This document shows positions 54,832 to 63,023 of a stretch of 64,000 nt of DNA, one piece after another. Below the pieces are notes generated by a model. The model worked only from the letters and a program-made list of their open reading frames with translations, searched no databases and had not been told where the DNA came from. Both the position numbers and the translations under genes were made by a program. Source of the stretch: SIG603 sp964369415. GTDB taxonomy: Bacteria > Bacillota > Clostridia > Oscillospirales > Acutalibacteraceae. Location: assembly GCA_964369415.1 (NCBI GenBank), contig CAYJFP010000007.1, forward strand, positions 27,511 through 91,510, in the 5' to 3' direction. Position 1 is the first letter of the stretch. Each line of letters begins with the position of its first letter.

Positions 54832-54860
54832 ATATTATCACTTAAATTTAATTTTGTCAA
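54832..54860 (-). promoter_or_regulatory. Promoter of the thrS T-box transcript
   Basis: Minus strand: TTGACA (54860-54855), a 17-base spacer and TAATAT (54837-54832). The -35 overlaps the stop codon of the MreB-like gene. Confidence 0.88.
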
Positions 54861-55819
54861 TACTTTTGAGCTGCACCGACTATAACAGCGTTGTCCGCAT
54901 TTGTGCTAAGCAGCACTGGAAGACCTAGTTTACGCTGTAAAAATCTATCCACTCCATAAAGTTTAGCACCGCCGCCTGTTAAAATTATCTGATCTCTTCT
55001 AATATCACCCAAAATTTCTTCGGGTACAAAATCGAGTGCCTTTTGAACCGAAGCATATATTCTATTCATAGGGTCTAAAAATGCTTCCAATACTTCATCG
55101 GATGTAACTATCATATCTTTCGGCATACCTGTATTTATGTCTTGTCCTATTACATGCCACGACGTTAGCTTATCTCTTGCAACTACAGAGCCAATTTCCC
55201 TTTTAGTTTGCTCTGCCATTAATTCTCCTATGCTAAGATAATTCTTTTTTCTTACATAGTTAATTAAAGCCTCATTAAAATTATGTCCACCCACCAATAC
55301 TTTTTGCTCAGAAATAACCTTTCCACCGGCTAAAACCGCACTAGTCGTATGACTATAACCTATGTTAATCACCATAATACCTGTAGATGATTTTAAATTC
55401 ATACCCGAACCTTTTACCGTCGCTATAGTATCATCAATATAGTTAATTTTTCTTATTCCACTTCTTTCAAAAACATCTGAAATCGCATGTTTTTGCACGT
55501 CGGTTATATCTGTCGGAATAGCTACCATTGCAGATGGAAGCATAAGTTTACCTGAAACTATCTTTTTTATATGAGTGGTTAACATGTATTCAGCCATGGT
55601 AAAATCTGTCACAACACCTCTTTTAAACGGCCTATGAAACTCCACGTTTTCGCTGGTTCTTCCTATCATATTATAGGCTTCTCGGCCTATCGCAATGACT
55701 TCTTTTGTCTTTCTGTTTACAGCCATAATTGACGGCTCTTTTATCACGATGCCCTTTCCCATTAAATTTATTCTTATATAATAGCTTCCTAAATCGACTG
55801 CAATTACCGATGAAAACAT
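54857..55819 (-). CDS. MreB/Mbl-like actin homologue, divergent
   Basis: A 320-residue actin-fold protein of the rod-shape family. It starts MFSSVIAVDLGSYYIRINL; KEPSIMAVNRKTKEVIAIG and RPFKRGVVTDFTMAEYML follow the MreB pattern, and LTGGGAKLYGVDRFLQRKLG is near the end. Two nucleotide-site elements differ from standard MreB. The phosphate-2 loop reads VINIGYSHTT where MreB has VVDIGGGTTE (Asp to Asn152). The IEEP catalytic segment reads IDDT (129-132). An in-frame start 17 codons earlier is open; aggagg precedes the ATG at 55819. The gene follows comF by 11 bases. Confidence 0.85.
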   Translation of the reverse strand: MFSSVIAVDLGSYYIRINLMGKGIVIKEPSIMAVNRKTKEVIAIGREAYNMIGRTSENVEFHRPFKRGVVTDFTMAEYMLTTHIKKIVSGKLMLPSAMVAIPTDITDVQKHAISDVFERSGIRKINYIDDTIATVKGSGMNLKSSTGIMVINIGYSHTTSAVLAGGKVISEQKVLVGGHNFNEALINYVRKKNYLSIGELMAEQTKREIGSVVARDKLTSWHVIGQDINTGMPKDMIVTSDEVLEAFLDPMNRIYASVQKALDFVPEEILGDIRRDQIILTGGGAKLYGVDRFLQRKLGLPVLLSTNADNAVIVGAAQKY

Positions 55820-55830
55820 TTTTCGTCCTC

Positions 55831-56484
55831 CTAAATTTGTTTTGCTGATGTATCTTCCATACATATACATTTTATGTGCTTAGCTCCCGCTAAATAAAGC
55901 TCTTTTGTACATTCGCACAAGGTTGACCCCGTGGTTATAATATCGTCGACTAAGATAATATTCTTGTCCATAATTTCACCCTCTGCTTTATACACACCTT
56001 TTACATTTTCTGCTCTGTCTTTAGCACTTAATTCATGTTGTATCCTTGATTCTTTCACTTTATATAATAGCTTTTCATATGGAACACCCACAATTTTTGA
56101 TAGACTCTTTGCAAATAATTCTGCTTGATTAAATCCCCTGTCGCTCTCTTTCTTATATGTCATTGGCACAAACGTTATTGTATCGTAATCATTTATAATT
56201 TCGATATCCAGAAAGTCACAAATGACTGTGGCATATTTTCTAGCATATGCCGTTTTCTCATTAAATTTAAACCTATTTACTGCATTAAATTTCTTAGCAT
56301 CGTGTGGAAGTAGGCTTTCGCACTTTAGAAAATGAGTTGTTTCTCCCATTTTAATATTAAAATTTCTTTGAATTAATCTTTCAGGCATGCATTTACTGCA
56401 AAGAAATCGGTCGGTTTTTACATAAATTCCACAGCTTAGGCATCTATTTGGGAAAAACAAAGACAGAATTTTACGCTCAATCAC
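55831..56484 (-). CDS. comF: ComF family phosphoribosyltransferase-like protein
   Basis: A 217-residue protein with an N-terminal zinc ribbon (CLSCGIYVKTDRFLCSKC) and a C-terminal PRTase fold with the PRPP loop NIILVDDIITTGSTLCE. ComF is required for late steps of DNA uptake in Bacillus; in anaerobes its role is less certain. Its ATG overlaps the end of recD2 by 8 bases, so the two are translationally coupled, a common clostridial pairing. Confidence 0.9.
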   Translation of the reverse strand: MIERKILSLFFPNRCLSCGIYVKTDRFLCSKCMPERLIQRNFNIKMGETTHFLKCESLLPHDAKKFNAVNRFKFNEKTAYARKYATVICDFLDIEIINDYDTITFVPMTYKKESDRGFNQAELFAKSLSKIVGVPYEKLLYKVKESRIQHELSAKDRAENVKGVYKAEGEIMDKNIILVDDIITTGSTLCECTKELYLAGAKHIKCICMEDTSAKQI

Positions 56485-58684
56485 TTATATCACCCTTTAG
56501 CATATATTTAAGGCCTGTATATCTAAGTGTACGTCTGTCGTTTACTACCATTTCTTCAATTACCGACTTGTCTCCTACGATTATCAGTATTTCTTTCGCC
56601 CTAGTAATTGCCGTGTATAATAAATTTCTGTATTTCAGCCGTTGAGCGCCTTTGAATAAAGGTATTATTACCGCTGGAAATTCATTTCCTTGACTCTTGT
56701 GAACTGTCACGCAATACGCATGCTCAAGCTCGGCTCCCGCCTGTTCAAGTTCATAAGCGACTGTCCTATCGTCTATTCTTACCTTTATTACCCCAGCTGA
56801 TTTATCTATGGCTAAAATTTTACCCATGTCACCGTTAAAAACGCCCTCGCCATAAGTGCCGTCGTCCTTATACCACGGTAAGTCGTAATTATTTTTTATG
56901 TGCATCACCTTGTCGCCTTCTCTGAAAATTTTCCCGAGAATGTCGACTTGATTTTTATACTTATCAAAAGGGTTAATTCTCTCTCTTATTATGCCATTTA
57001 AAAATTCAGAGCCTAAGGCGCCTTTTCTACCTGGACACAAAATTTGTATATCCTCACTCGGATTAAAACCGTAGCTAGAAGGAAGTCTTGTTTCAATAAG
57101 TCCTGTCACCGTCTCAGTGACTTTTTCGTCCGAAAGACGGCTTAAAAAAAAGAAATCGCTGTCGGTTTTTGCTATGTCAGGCATTTCACCCTTTATAATT
57201 TTATGAGAATTCATGACAATCAGGCTTTTCCTCGACTGCCTGAATATCTCTTTAAGCTCTGTTTTAGGTATAATATCCGAATTTAACAAGTCGCTAAGTA
57301 CATTTCCCGCTCCAACACTTGGAAGCTGATCGCTGTCTCCTACTAAAATCAATCTACACCCAAGAGGTAGTGCCGACAATAAGCCTTCCATAACCGCTAT
57401 ATCAACCATAGAGAGCTCGTCCACGATAACCGCATCGCACTCAAGTGGATTTTTTTCATTTCTCATGAACACTGGATTATCGTTTTCATCCCATTCCACT
57501 TGAAGCATTCTATGTATAGTCTTTGCCTCTTCTCCTGTAAGCTCACTCATTCGCTTAGCCGCTCTGCCCGTCGGAGCCGCCAAAAACACCTTTTCACCCT
57601 TTTTCTTAAGAATAGATATTATTCCGTTCAAAGTGGTGGTTTTGCCCGTTCCAGGACCTCCAGTGAGTATCAATATCCCCTTTTCAAGAGCTGACTTAAT
57701 CGCTATTTTTTGCATCCCAGCATATTCTATTTTGTTTTGCTCTTCGGTAAGAGTTATTTCATCGTCAATTCCTATTATCGCCCTCGGTGGAAACTTCATC
57801 ATCAGTGAAATTCTATCGGTGATGTACATTTCGCTTTGATAAAACGACGGAAGATAAATATACTCCGTTTCACCCATCATAAGGCATATCAAATCATTGC
57901 TTTCGCACATTGAAACTATCGCACTTTGTACGCTTTCTATTTCAACCGCTAGCATTTTATGTGCAGTACTGCATAGCTTTTTAGACGGTATACAGCTATG
58001 TCCGTTTCCCGCATTGTGCTTTAATATGTAAATAATTCCCGCTTTTACCCTTAAATTATTATCGGATGGTTTTTCCATGGAATATGCTATGCTGTCGGCA
58101 ATTCCAAAATCTATGCCTATGCCATCATGGCAAAGACAGTATGGGTTTTCGTTTATCAAGTGCTCGGAATCAGCTCCGTATATCTTCCACACTTTTACCG
58201 CTTCTTCAGGCTTAATCCCAAATTTAGAAAGATAAACCATCAGCTCACGAATACCGTAGATTCTCTTAATTTCTGACGATATTTCCATCGCTTTATTTAG
58301 GCTAATTCCTTTTATCTGCCTAAGTCTTTCAGGCTCGTTTTCAATTACATTCATTGTATCTTCGCCAAATAAATCGACAATTTTTTTAGCTATTGCAGGT
58401 CCGATTCCCTTAACTGCTCCGCCAGATAAATATCTAAGCACGGCAGCGGCAGTTTTTGGTCTTAATTTTTCGAATGTATTTGCCTTAAACTGATTTCCAA
58501 AATTTTGATGATAAGTCCACTCGCCAATTATTTTTAAGTCTTCGCCTTTACTTATAAACGGAAAAATTCCAACAACCGTTATAACTTCATCATCGGTGGA
58601 AAATTCCATGACAGTATAGCGGTTGTTTTCATTATGATATACAATGTGCTCTACCGTTCCGCTTATTTCATATAATTCTGTCAT
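56477..58684 (-). CDS. recD2: ATP-dependent DNA helicase RecD2
   Basis: RecD2, 735 residues, is a 5'-3' SF1B helicase outside the RecBCD complex. The N-terminal OB-like domain starts YEISGTVEHIVYHNENNRYT. The helix-hairpin-helix region has KGIGPAIAKKIVDLFG. The motor has Walker A LTGGPGTGKTTTL, Walker B VIVDELSMVD, motif III LVGDSDQLPSVGAG and late motifs VTVHKSQGNEFP and YTAITRAKE. It heads the recD2-comF-mreB-like run. Confidence 0.94.
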   Translation of the reverse strand: MTELYEISGTVEHIVYHNENNRYTVMEFSTDDEVITVVGIFPFISKGEDLKIIGEWTYHQNFGNQFKANTFEKLRPKTAAAVLRYLSGGAVKGIGPAIAKKIVDLFGEDTMNVIENEPERLRQIKGISLNKAMEISSEIKRIYGIRELMVYLSKFGIKPEEAVKVWKIYGADSEHLINENPYCLCHDGIGIDFGIADSIAYSMEKPSDNNLRVKAGIIYILKHNAGNGHSCIPSKKLCSTAHKMLAVEIESVQSAIVSMCESNDLICLMMGETEYIYLPSFYQSEMYITDRISLMMKFPPRAIIGIDDEITLTEEQNKIEYAGMQKIAIKSALEKGILILTGGPGTGKTTTLNGIISILKKKGEKVFLAAPTGRAAKRMSELTGEEAKTIHRMLQVEWDENDNPVFMRNEKNPLECDAVIVDELSMVDIAVMEGLLSALPLGCRLILVGDSDQLPSVGAGNVLSDLLNSDIIPKTELKEIFRQSRKSLIVMNSHKIIKGEMPDIAKTDSDFFFLSRLSDEKVTETVTGLIETRLPSSYGFNPSEDIQILCPGRKGALGSEFLNGIIRERINPFDKYKNQVDILGKIFREGDKVMHIKNNYDLPWYKDDGTYGEGVFNGDMGKILAIDKSAGVIKVRIDDRTVAYELEQAGAELEHAYCVTVHKSQGNEFPAVIIPLFKGAQRLKYRNLLYTAITRAKEILIIVGDKSVIEEMVVNDRRTLRYTGLKYMLKGDISD

Positions 58685-58736
58685 TTTTCCACCACCGTAA
58701 ATTCTATTACAAACTATTATACAACATTATTTGAAT

Positions 58737-59033
58737 TTATAAAAGACTTACATTTGGAAATTTTTCAATAACTTTTTCAACTATTTCTTTTACTTCTTCA
58801 CTTTTTGTCTTGTCGACTATGTAGACCTTTATCGGCGCACCTAAATTCATCCATTTCAAGCGTTCCATTAAGGTTCTAACCGCATTTTCGGCTTCGTCTA
58901 TGTCTTCTATCACAACGCCCATGTAATACGGTGTTTTACCCGGCTTATACATCCAAAACTTCAGTTTTCTTGCAATATCAACAACTCCTACAACCGATAG
59001 TACACAAAGTCCCATAAGCAAAAACATATCCAT
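58737..59033 (-). CDS. Small membrane-anchored protein of unknown function
   Basis: About 98 residues. One N-terminal helix (MFLLMGLCVLSVVGVVDIAR) is followed by an alpha/beta domain (YMGVVIEDIDEAENAVRTLM ... IKVYIVDKTKSEEV). No catalytic motif is visible. A GTG two codons upstream overlaps the gaggat ribosome site; the ATG at 59033 is preferred. It is encoded between metK and recD2 on the same strand, 65 bases after metK. Similar small proteins exist in Clostridia without known role. Confidence 0.72.
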   Translation of the reverse strand: MDMFLLMGLCVLSVVGVVDIARKLKFWMYKPGKTPYYMGVVIEDIDEAENAVRTLMERLKWMNLGAPIKVYIVDKTKSEEVKEIVEKVIEKFPNVSLL

Positions 59034-59098
59034 AAGCACATATCCTCTCTGTTTTTGATATAATATGCACTTATGGAAATTTTGTTCATCTATTAAAT

Positions 59099-60283
59099 TT
59101 ATGCAAAGTAAGCTTTGAGTTCTTCTACTCTATCTGTCTTCTCCCACTTAACGCCTAAATCTTCTCTGCCCATGTGGCCGTAAGCCGCAAGCTGCCTGTA
59201 GATTGGCTTTTTAAGGTCTAGAGTTTTGATTATTGCAGATGGTCTTAAATCAAATATTTTTTCAACCGCCGCAGAAAGTTTGTCATCCTCATATTTGCCT
59301 GTTCCAAAGGTATCTACCATTATAGATACAGGATGTGCAACACCAATAGCATATGAAAGCTGAACTTCGCATTTTTTCGAAAGTCCTGCCGCTACGATAT
59401 TTTTCGCAACATATCTTGCTGCATAAGCCGCCGATCTATCCACCTTTGTCGGGTCTTTTCCCGAAAAAGCACCGCCACCGTGACGACCCATTCCACCGTA
59501 GGTATCGACAATTATTTTTCTACCTGTAAGTCCGCTATCACCAACTGGTCCGCCTATAACAAATCTGCCTGTCGGATTGATATAAAACTTTGTGTTTTCA
59601 TCAATAAATTCAGACGGTATTATTTTATTTACTACATGAGTTATCATGTCTTTTCTTATTTGACTTACACTCACATCTTCATCGTGTTGAGTCGAAATAA
59701 CTACAGTGTCGATTCTCTTCACTTCATCGCCGTCGTATTCTACTGTAACTTGAGTTTTTCCATCTGGTCTTAGATATTTTAAAGTTCCATTTTTTCTGAC
59801 TTTAGAAAGTCTTTTTGCTAGTTTATGAGCTAAAGAAATAGCCATTGGCATATATTCAGCAGTTTCGTCACAAGCATAACCAAACATCATACCTTGGTCT
59901 CCCGCACCAACTAAATCGTTTTCGTCTTTATCCTCACCATTTTGTGCTTCATAAGACTTGTTAACTCCCATCGCAATATCGGCGGACTGCATGTCTATTG
60001 ATGTGATAACTGCGCAGTTGTTTCCGTCGAATCCACAATCAGCATTATTGTATCCGATGTCGTTTACAACGCTTCTAACAAGTGAATTCATGTCAACGTA
60101 GCACTCGGTTGAAATCTCTCCCATGACATGCACAACTCCTGTTGTGGCAGTTACTTCACACGCAACGTGTGCCTCGCTGTCCTTTTCTAAAATCGCATCT
60201 AAAACTGCGTCTGAAATTTGATCGCAAACTTTATCTGGATGTCCTTCTGTAACTGATTCTGATGTAAATAAATGTCTTGCCAT
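59099..60283 (-). CDS. metK: S-adenosylmethionine synthetase
   Basis: MetK, 394 residues, makes SAM from methionine and ATP. It starts MARHLFTSESVTEGHPDKVC with the ATP-binding HPDK, and has GAGDQGMMFGYACDET, GGAFSGKDPTKVDRSAAYAA and GHMGREDLGVKWE. The frame is open 23 codons upstream into the riboswitch; aaaggaag lies before the ATG at 60283. A SAM-I riboswitch in the leader gives feedback by its own product. Confidence 0.98.
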   Translation of the reverse strand: MARHLFTSESVTEGHPDKVCDQISDAVLDAILEKDSEAHVACEVTATTGVVHVMGEISTECYVDMNSLVRSVVNDIGYNNADCGFDGNNCAVITSIDMQSADIAMGVNKSYEAQNGEDKDENDLVGAGDQGMMFGYACDETAEYMPMAISLAHKLAKRLSKVRKNGTLKYLRPDGKTQVTVEYDGDEVKRIDTVVISTQHDEDVSVSQIRKDMITHVVNKIIPSEFIDENTKFYINPTGRFVIGGPVGDSGLTGRKIIVDTYGGMGRHGGGAFSGKDPTKVDRSAAYAARYVAKNIVAAGLSKKCEVQLSYAIGVAHPVSIMVDTFGTGKYEDDKLSAAVEKIFDLRPSAIIKTLDLKKPIYRQLAAYGHMGREDLGVKWEKTDRVEELKAYFA

Positions 60284-60310
60284 ATTAATCTTCCTTTCAT
60301 TTTGAAAATA

Positions 60311-60445
60311 AAAAATCCCCACATTAATGTGAGGATTTATCGTCATCCTCATCTATCGGCATAAACCGCAGGAATTAGCACCTTGAACTTAATCAGGTTG
60401 CCGGGCGTCAACGGGCCTGTTCCCTCCGCCACTCTTGATAAGGTT
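60311..60445 (-). promoter_or_regulatory. SAM-I (S-box) riboswitch upstream of metK
   Basis: Minus-strand leader with the conserved S-box blocks: CTTATCAAGAGTGGCGGAGG (from 60443), a GGCCC-x-TTGACGCCCGGCAACC stretch, AAGGTGCTAATTCCTGC and GATAGATGAGGA. The expression platform is the terminator hairpin AAATCCTCACATTAATG/TGGGGATTT with T-run at 60311-60337. SAM binding is expected to favour termination and turn metK off. Confidence 0.96.
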
Positions 60446-60462
60446 ATATTCAGTTTTTAATA

Positions 60463-60490
60463 TTATATCACAGCAAAGCAAAAATTACAA
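60463..60490 (-). promoter_or_regulatory. Promoter of the metK riboswitch transcript
   Basis: Minus strand: TTGTAA (60490-60485), a 16-base spacer and TATAAT (60468-60463), 20 bases before the first S-box block. Confidence 0.78.
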
Positions 60491-60515
60491 GATACTTTTT
60501 ATATATCTTTATCAA

Positions 60516-61895
60516 TTATTGTATTTTAACCCAAAAACTTCCGCCATTAGCTATAGCATTATCAAGATCATTGGTATCCAAGTAGAAAATCTCCTCACTT
60601 TTTGAAATGAAATAGTTATGTGTCGTGTCCATATCTGTTGCGGAAACCTGATATCCCTGTAGTGCTTCCCCACGATAATCAATTATGGAAATTTTTGGCG
60701 TTGTAACAATAAATCCAGGATATTCACTTACTAAAAGAGCCTGAAGATAATCGCCTAATTCATTAGAAGAACTAGCAGGAGTGTTTGCAGCGCTGCTAGT
60801 TTCAGAACTGCTTGTTTCATTGTTGTCAGCAGCTTCAGGCACAGTAGAACCCGAAAGATAAGCGTTTTCTTTTGGTGTAACTTGAGACTCGCTGAAATAC
60901 GTTAAATTATATGCCACCTCTTCTGTAAAATTGCTAAGATTACCCACATGATTATTCGGGAAACTATAAGCAAAATTTGGCTGTAAGCTTAAGCTAGTTC
61001 CTTTAACTGAAAACTCATAACTAAAAATAAAGCGAAAAGCTTTTCCTTCGCTGTCTAAATTTGCATCTGAAAGTGCATTCATAGTAATTAAATTATCTAT
61101 AATAGAATATGAACCAGCCATTACAGGAGTTGTATCTGAGGAATACATTATAAATCTGCCACTATCGGTAAATTCCATATATTCCCCTGTTTCATTAGTA
61201 CGCCAAATACCAACTATTGAAGAATTTAGAATCGGATTAATAATGGCTTCTTTGTAAAAATCATTATCTATAACCATTATTTCCTTTATAACTCCACTAC
61301 TTTGATTTACGGTGAATTCATAGTAAATATCGCTTTCTTCAAAATAATACCCTACCTCTATTATAAGATCTTCCAAAGGTATCAATTCTCCCGTATTGCT
61401 GTTAAATCCATTTCCATAAGAAGTCGATGAGCCATATCCTAGCGTATTAATCAAATCGGTATAGTTATTACTGACTTTTAAACCGTAAAGGGTAAAATCA
61501 GGAGTGTAAATTGATAAATCTATAGCAGTTAGTTCATCACCATTTTTTTGATAAGCAACATAGGCAGTAACATTTGTACCTTCTCCATATTGTGCCCTTA
61601 ACCCGTCAGATAATTCCTCTTTCCAAATAGGTTCACCAAATAAAGATGAAATTTCATCAGGAGTTAAATACAATAATTTATCAACTTCAGTAATACGAAG
61701 TTCTACGGTATCCGCAGATGAAGATACTTTTTCATCTTGGTTAGATTCAACATTTAGTTTATCACCTTCGACTTTGTCAGACACTTTATCAATGTCGTCT
61801 ACATTACTTGCTACGTCACTCGCAGGTAGATTTTCAGAGCAAGCAACAAAAGTAAAAAGAATCACAACGGAAATAAAAATATAAAGCAATTTCAC
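60516..61895 (-). CDS. Lipoprotein of unknown function
   Basis: A 459-residue exported protein. The signal MKLLYIFISVVILFTFVACS carries a lipobox (FVAC), so it should be anchored on the outer membrane face. A Ser/Asp-rich linker follows, then a domain with repeated beta strands, a middle stretch like a small lipocalin-type or DUF5640-like barrel (IVGIWRTNETGEYMEFTDSG), a low-complexity Ser/Thr/Asn segment (about 355-375) and a C-terminal alpha/beta domain. The start is GTG at 61895, with aggagg 8 bases upstream. Function is unknown. Confidence 0.8.
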   Translation of the reverse strand: MKLLYIFISVVILFTFVACSENLPASDVASNVDDIDKVSDKVEGDKLNVESNQDEKVSSSADTVELRITEVDKLLYLTPDEISSLFGEPIWKEELSDGLRAQYGEGTNVTAYVAYQKNGDELTAIDLSIYTPDFTLYGLKVSNNYTDLINTLGYGSSTSYGNGFNSNTGELIPLEDLIIEVGYYFEESDIYYEFTVNQSSGVIKEIMVIDNDFYKEAIINPILNSSIVGIWRTNETGEYMEFTDSGRFIMYSSDTTPVMAGSYSIIDNLITMNALSDANLDSEGKAFRFIFSYEFSVKGTSLSLQPNFAYSFPNNHVGNLSNFTEEVAYNLTYFSESQVTPKENAYLSGSTVPEAADNNETSSSETSSAANTPASSSNELGDYLQALLVSEYPGFIVTTPKISIIDYRGEALQGYQVSATDMDTTHNYFISKSEEIFYLDTNDLDNAIANGGSFWVKIQ

Positions 61896-62025
61896 ATTAG
61901 TAGCCTCCTAATAAATTATATAATAATATTACCACTTTTTTAAAGTAAAGTATATTCATAAATGCCACATGGAATTGTACGATAATGTGCTGTATTTCAC
62001 TAAAATATGCATTATTAGTAAAAAA

Positions 62026-62059
62026 CAAACCACATCCGAAATTATACGGATATGGTTTG
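62026..62059 (-). terminator. Terminator downstream of ribU
   Basis: On the minus strand CAAACCATATCCG pairs with CGGATGTGGTTTG (one G-U) over an 8-base loop, followed by six Ts. Confidence 0.82.
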
Positions 62060-62134
62060 AATAAGTGCTCAAATTTAAGCAAAAAGAAATTTAAGTCAGC
62101 TGAATATTTTTATATTGTTTTAACTCTACTTTCA

Positions 62135-62758
62135 TCAGTGTGCATGCTTTCCGTGTATAATTGGAGATAGTGGTTTGTAAATTAAAAATGTAATAACGAC
62201 GCTTAGAAAACCTTTTACAAATGTAAACGGAAAGTTGAAAATTGTAAGAGCATAGAATAAGTCGAGCTCTGCAGATGAATGTGAACCGATAAAAGGATTA
62301 ATCGCAGAATACATTGCTAATATATCTTCCATTTTAAATCCTAGAATTGAAAAGTACATAGGATATATTATAAAAAAATTTGAAACAATTCCGCAAATAC
62401 CCATGGTAAATGAGCCAATAAGTGCGGCAATTATTGCATTTTTCATTGTTCTTCTATGTTTATATATGTTTCCAGCGGTAAGAGCAAATGTCGCCGAAAG
62501 TATGAAGTTTGATAATTCTCCTACACCTGCCGTGGTTGTAAATAATAAATTAATTAAATTTTTAAGAAAAGCGACACCTACACCACTCATAGGCCCTAAG
62601 GCAAATGAAGCCAAAACCGCTGGAAAATCTGAAAAGTCCATCTTGATAAACGGCGGCATGACTGGCACATTAAAGCTAAAGAACATCAATACTGCTGAAA
62701 CACCAGCTAATATAGCTGTTATAGTCATTTTTCGAATTTTATAGGAATTAGTTGTCAT
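62135..62758 (-). CDS. ribU: Riboflavin ECF transporter substrate-binding subunit
   Basis: RibU, 207 residues, is the S component of an energy-coupling-factor importer with six helices. It has the KMDFSDFPAVLASFALGPMS segment, typical of RibU, and a LKNLINLLFTTTAGVGE stretch. The T and ATPase subunits are shared and lie elsewhere. The assignment to riboflavin rests on the FMN riboswitch directly upstream. Confidence 0.92.
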   Translation of the reverse strand: MTTNSYKIRKMTITAILAGVSAVLMFFSFNVPVMPPFIKMDFSDFPAVLASFALGPMSGVGVAFLKNLINLLFTTTAGVGELSNFILSATFALTAGNIYKHRRTMKNAIIAALIGSFTMGICGIVSNFFIIYPMYFSILGFKMEDILAMYSAINPFIGSHSSAELDLFYALTIFNFPFTFVKGFLSVVITFLIYKPLSPIIHGKHAH

Positions 62759-62800
62759 AATAATACACCTCTATAGTTATTTTGGTGTAAAAGAAAAGAA

Positions 62801-62968
62801 ATGCCCCACAAAATGTGGGGCATTACATACAATAATTATTACTGTAAACTCTTCTTCTACCATCCGGACTATACCGTCGGCTTTGGAATTTCACCAAATC
62901 AGCCGTGCAACCGCACGGGTAGCGGGCTATACCGCCGGTGAGGAATTACACCTCGCCCCGAAGAACCT
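62801..62968 (-). promoter_or_regulatory. FMN riboswitch upstream of ribU
   Basis: The minus-strand leader has all the RFN blocks: TTCGGGGCGAGGTGTAATTC, CACCGGCGGTATAGCCCGC, GGTGAAATTCCAAAGCCGAC and GGTATAGTCCGGATGGTAGA. The expression platform is the hairpin ATGCCCCACA/TGTGGGGCAT with a T-rich tail at 62801-62824. FMN binding should stop transcription before ribU. Confidence 0.96.
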
Positions 62969-63023
62969 ATTTATATAATATTAATTATATTTTTGAATTG
63001 CTACTTAATATTAAAGCTTAAAA

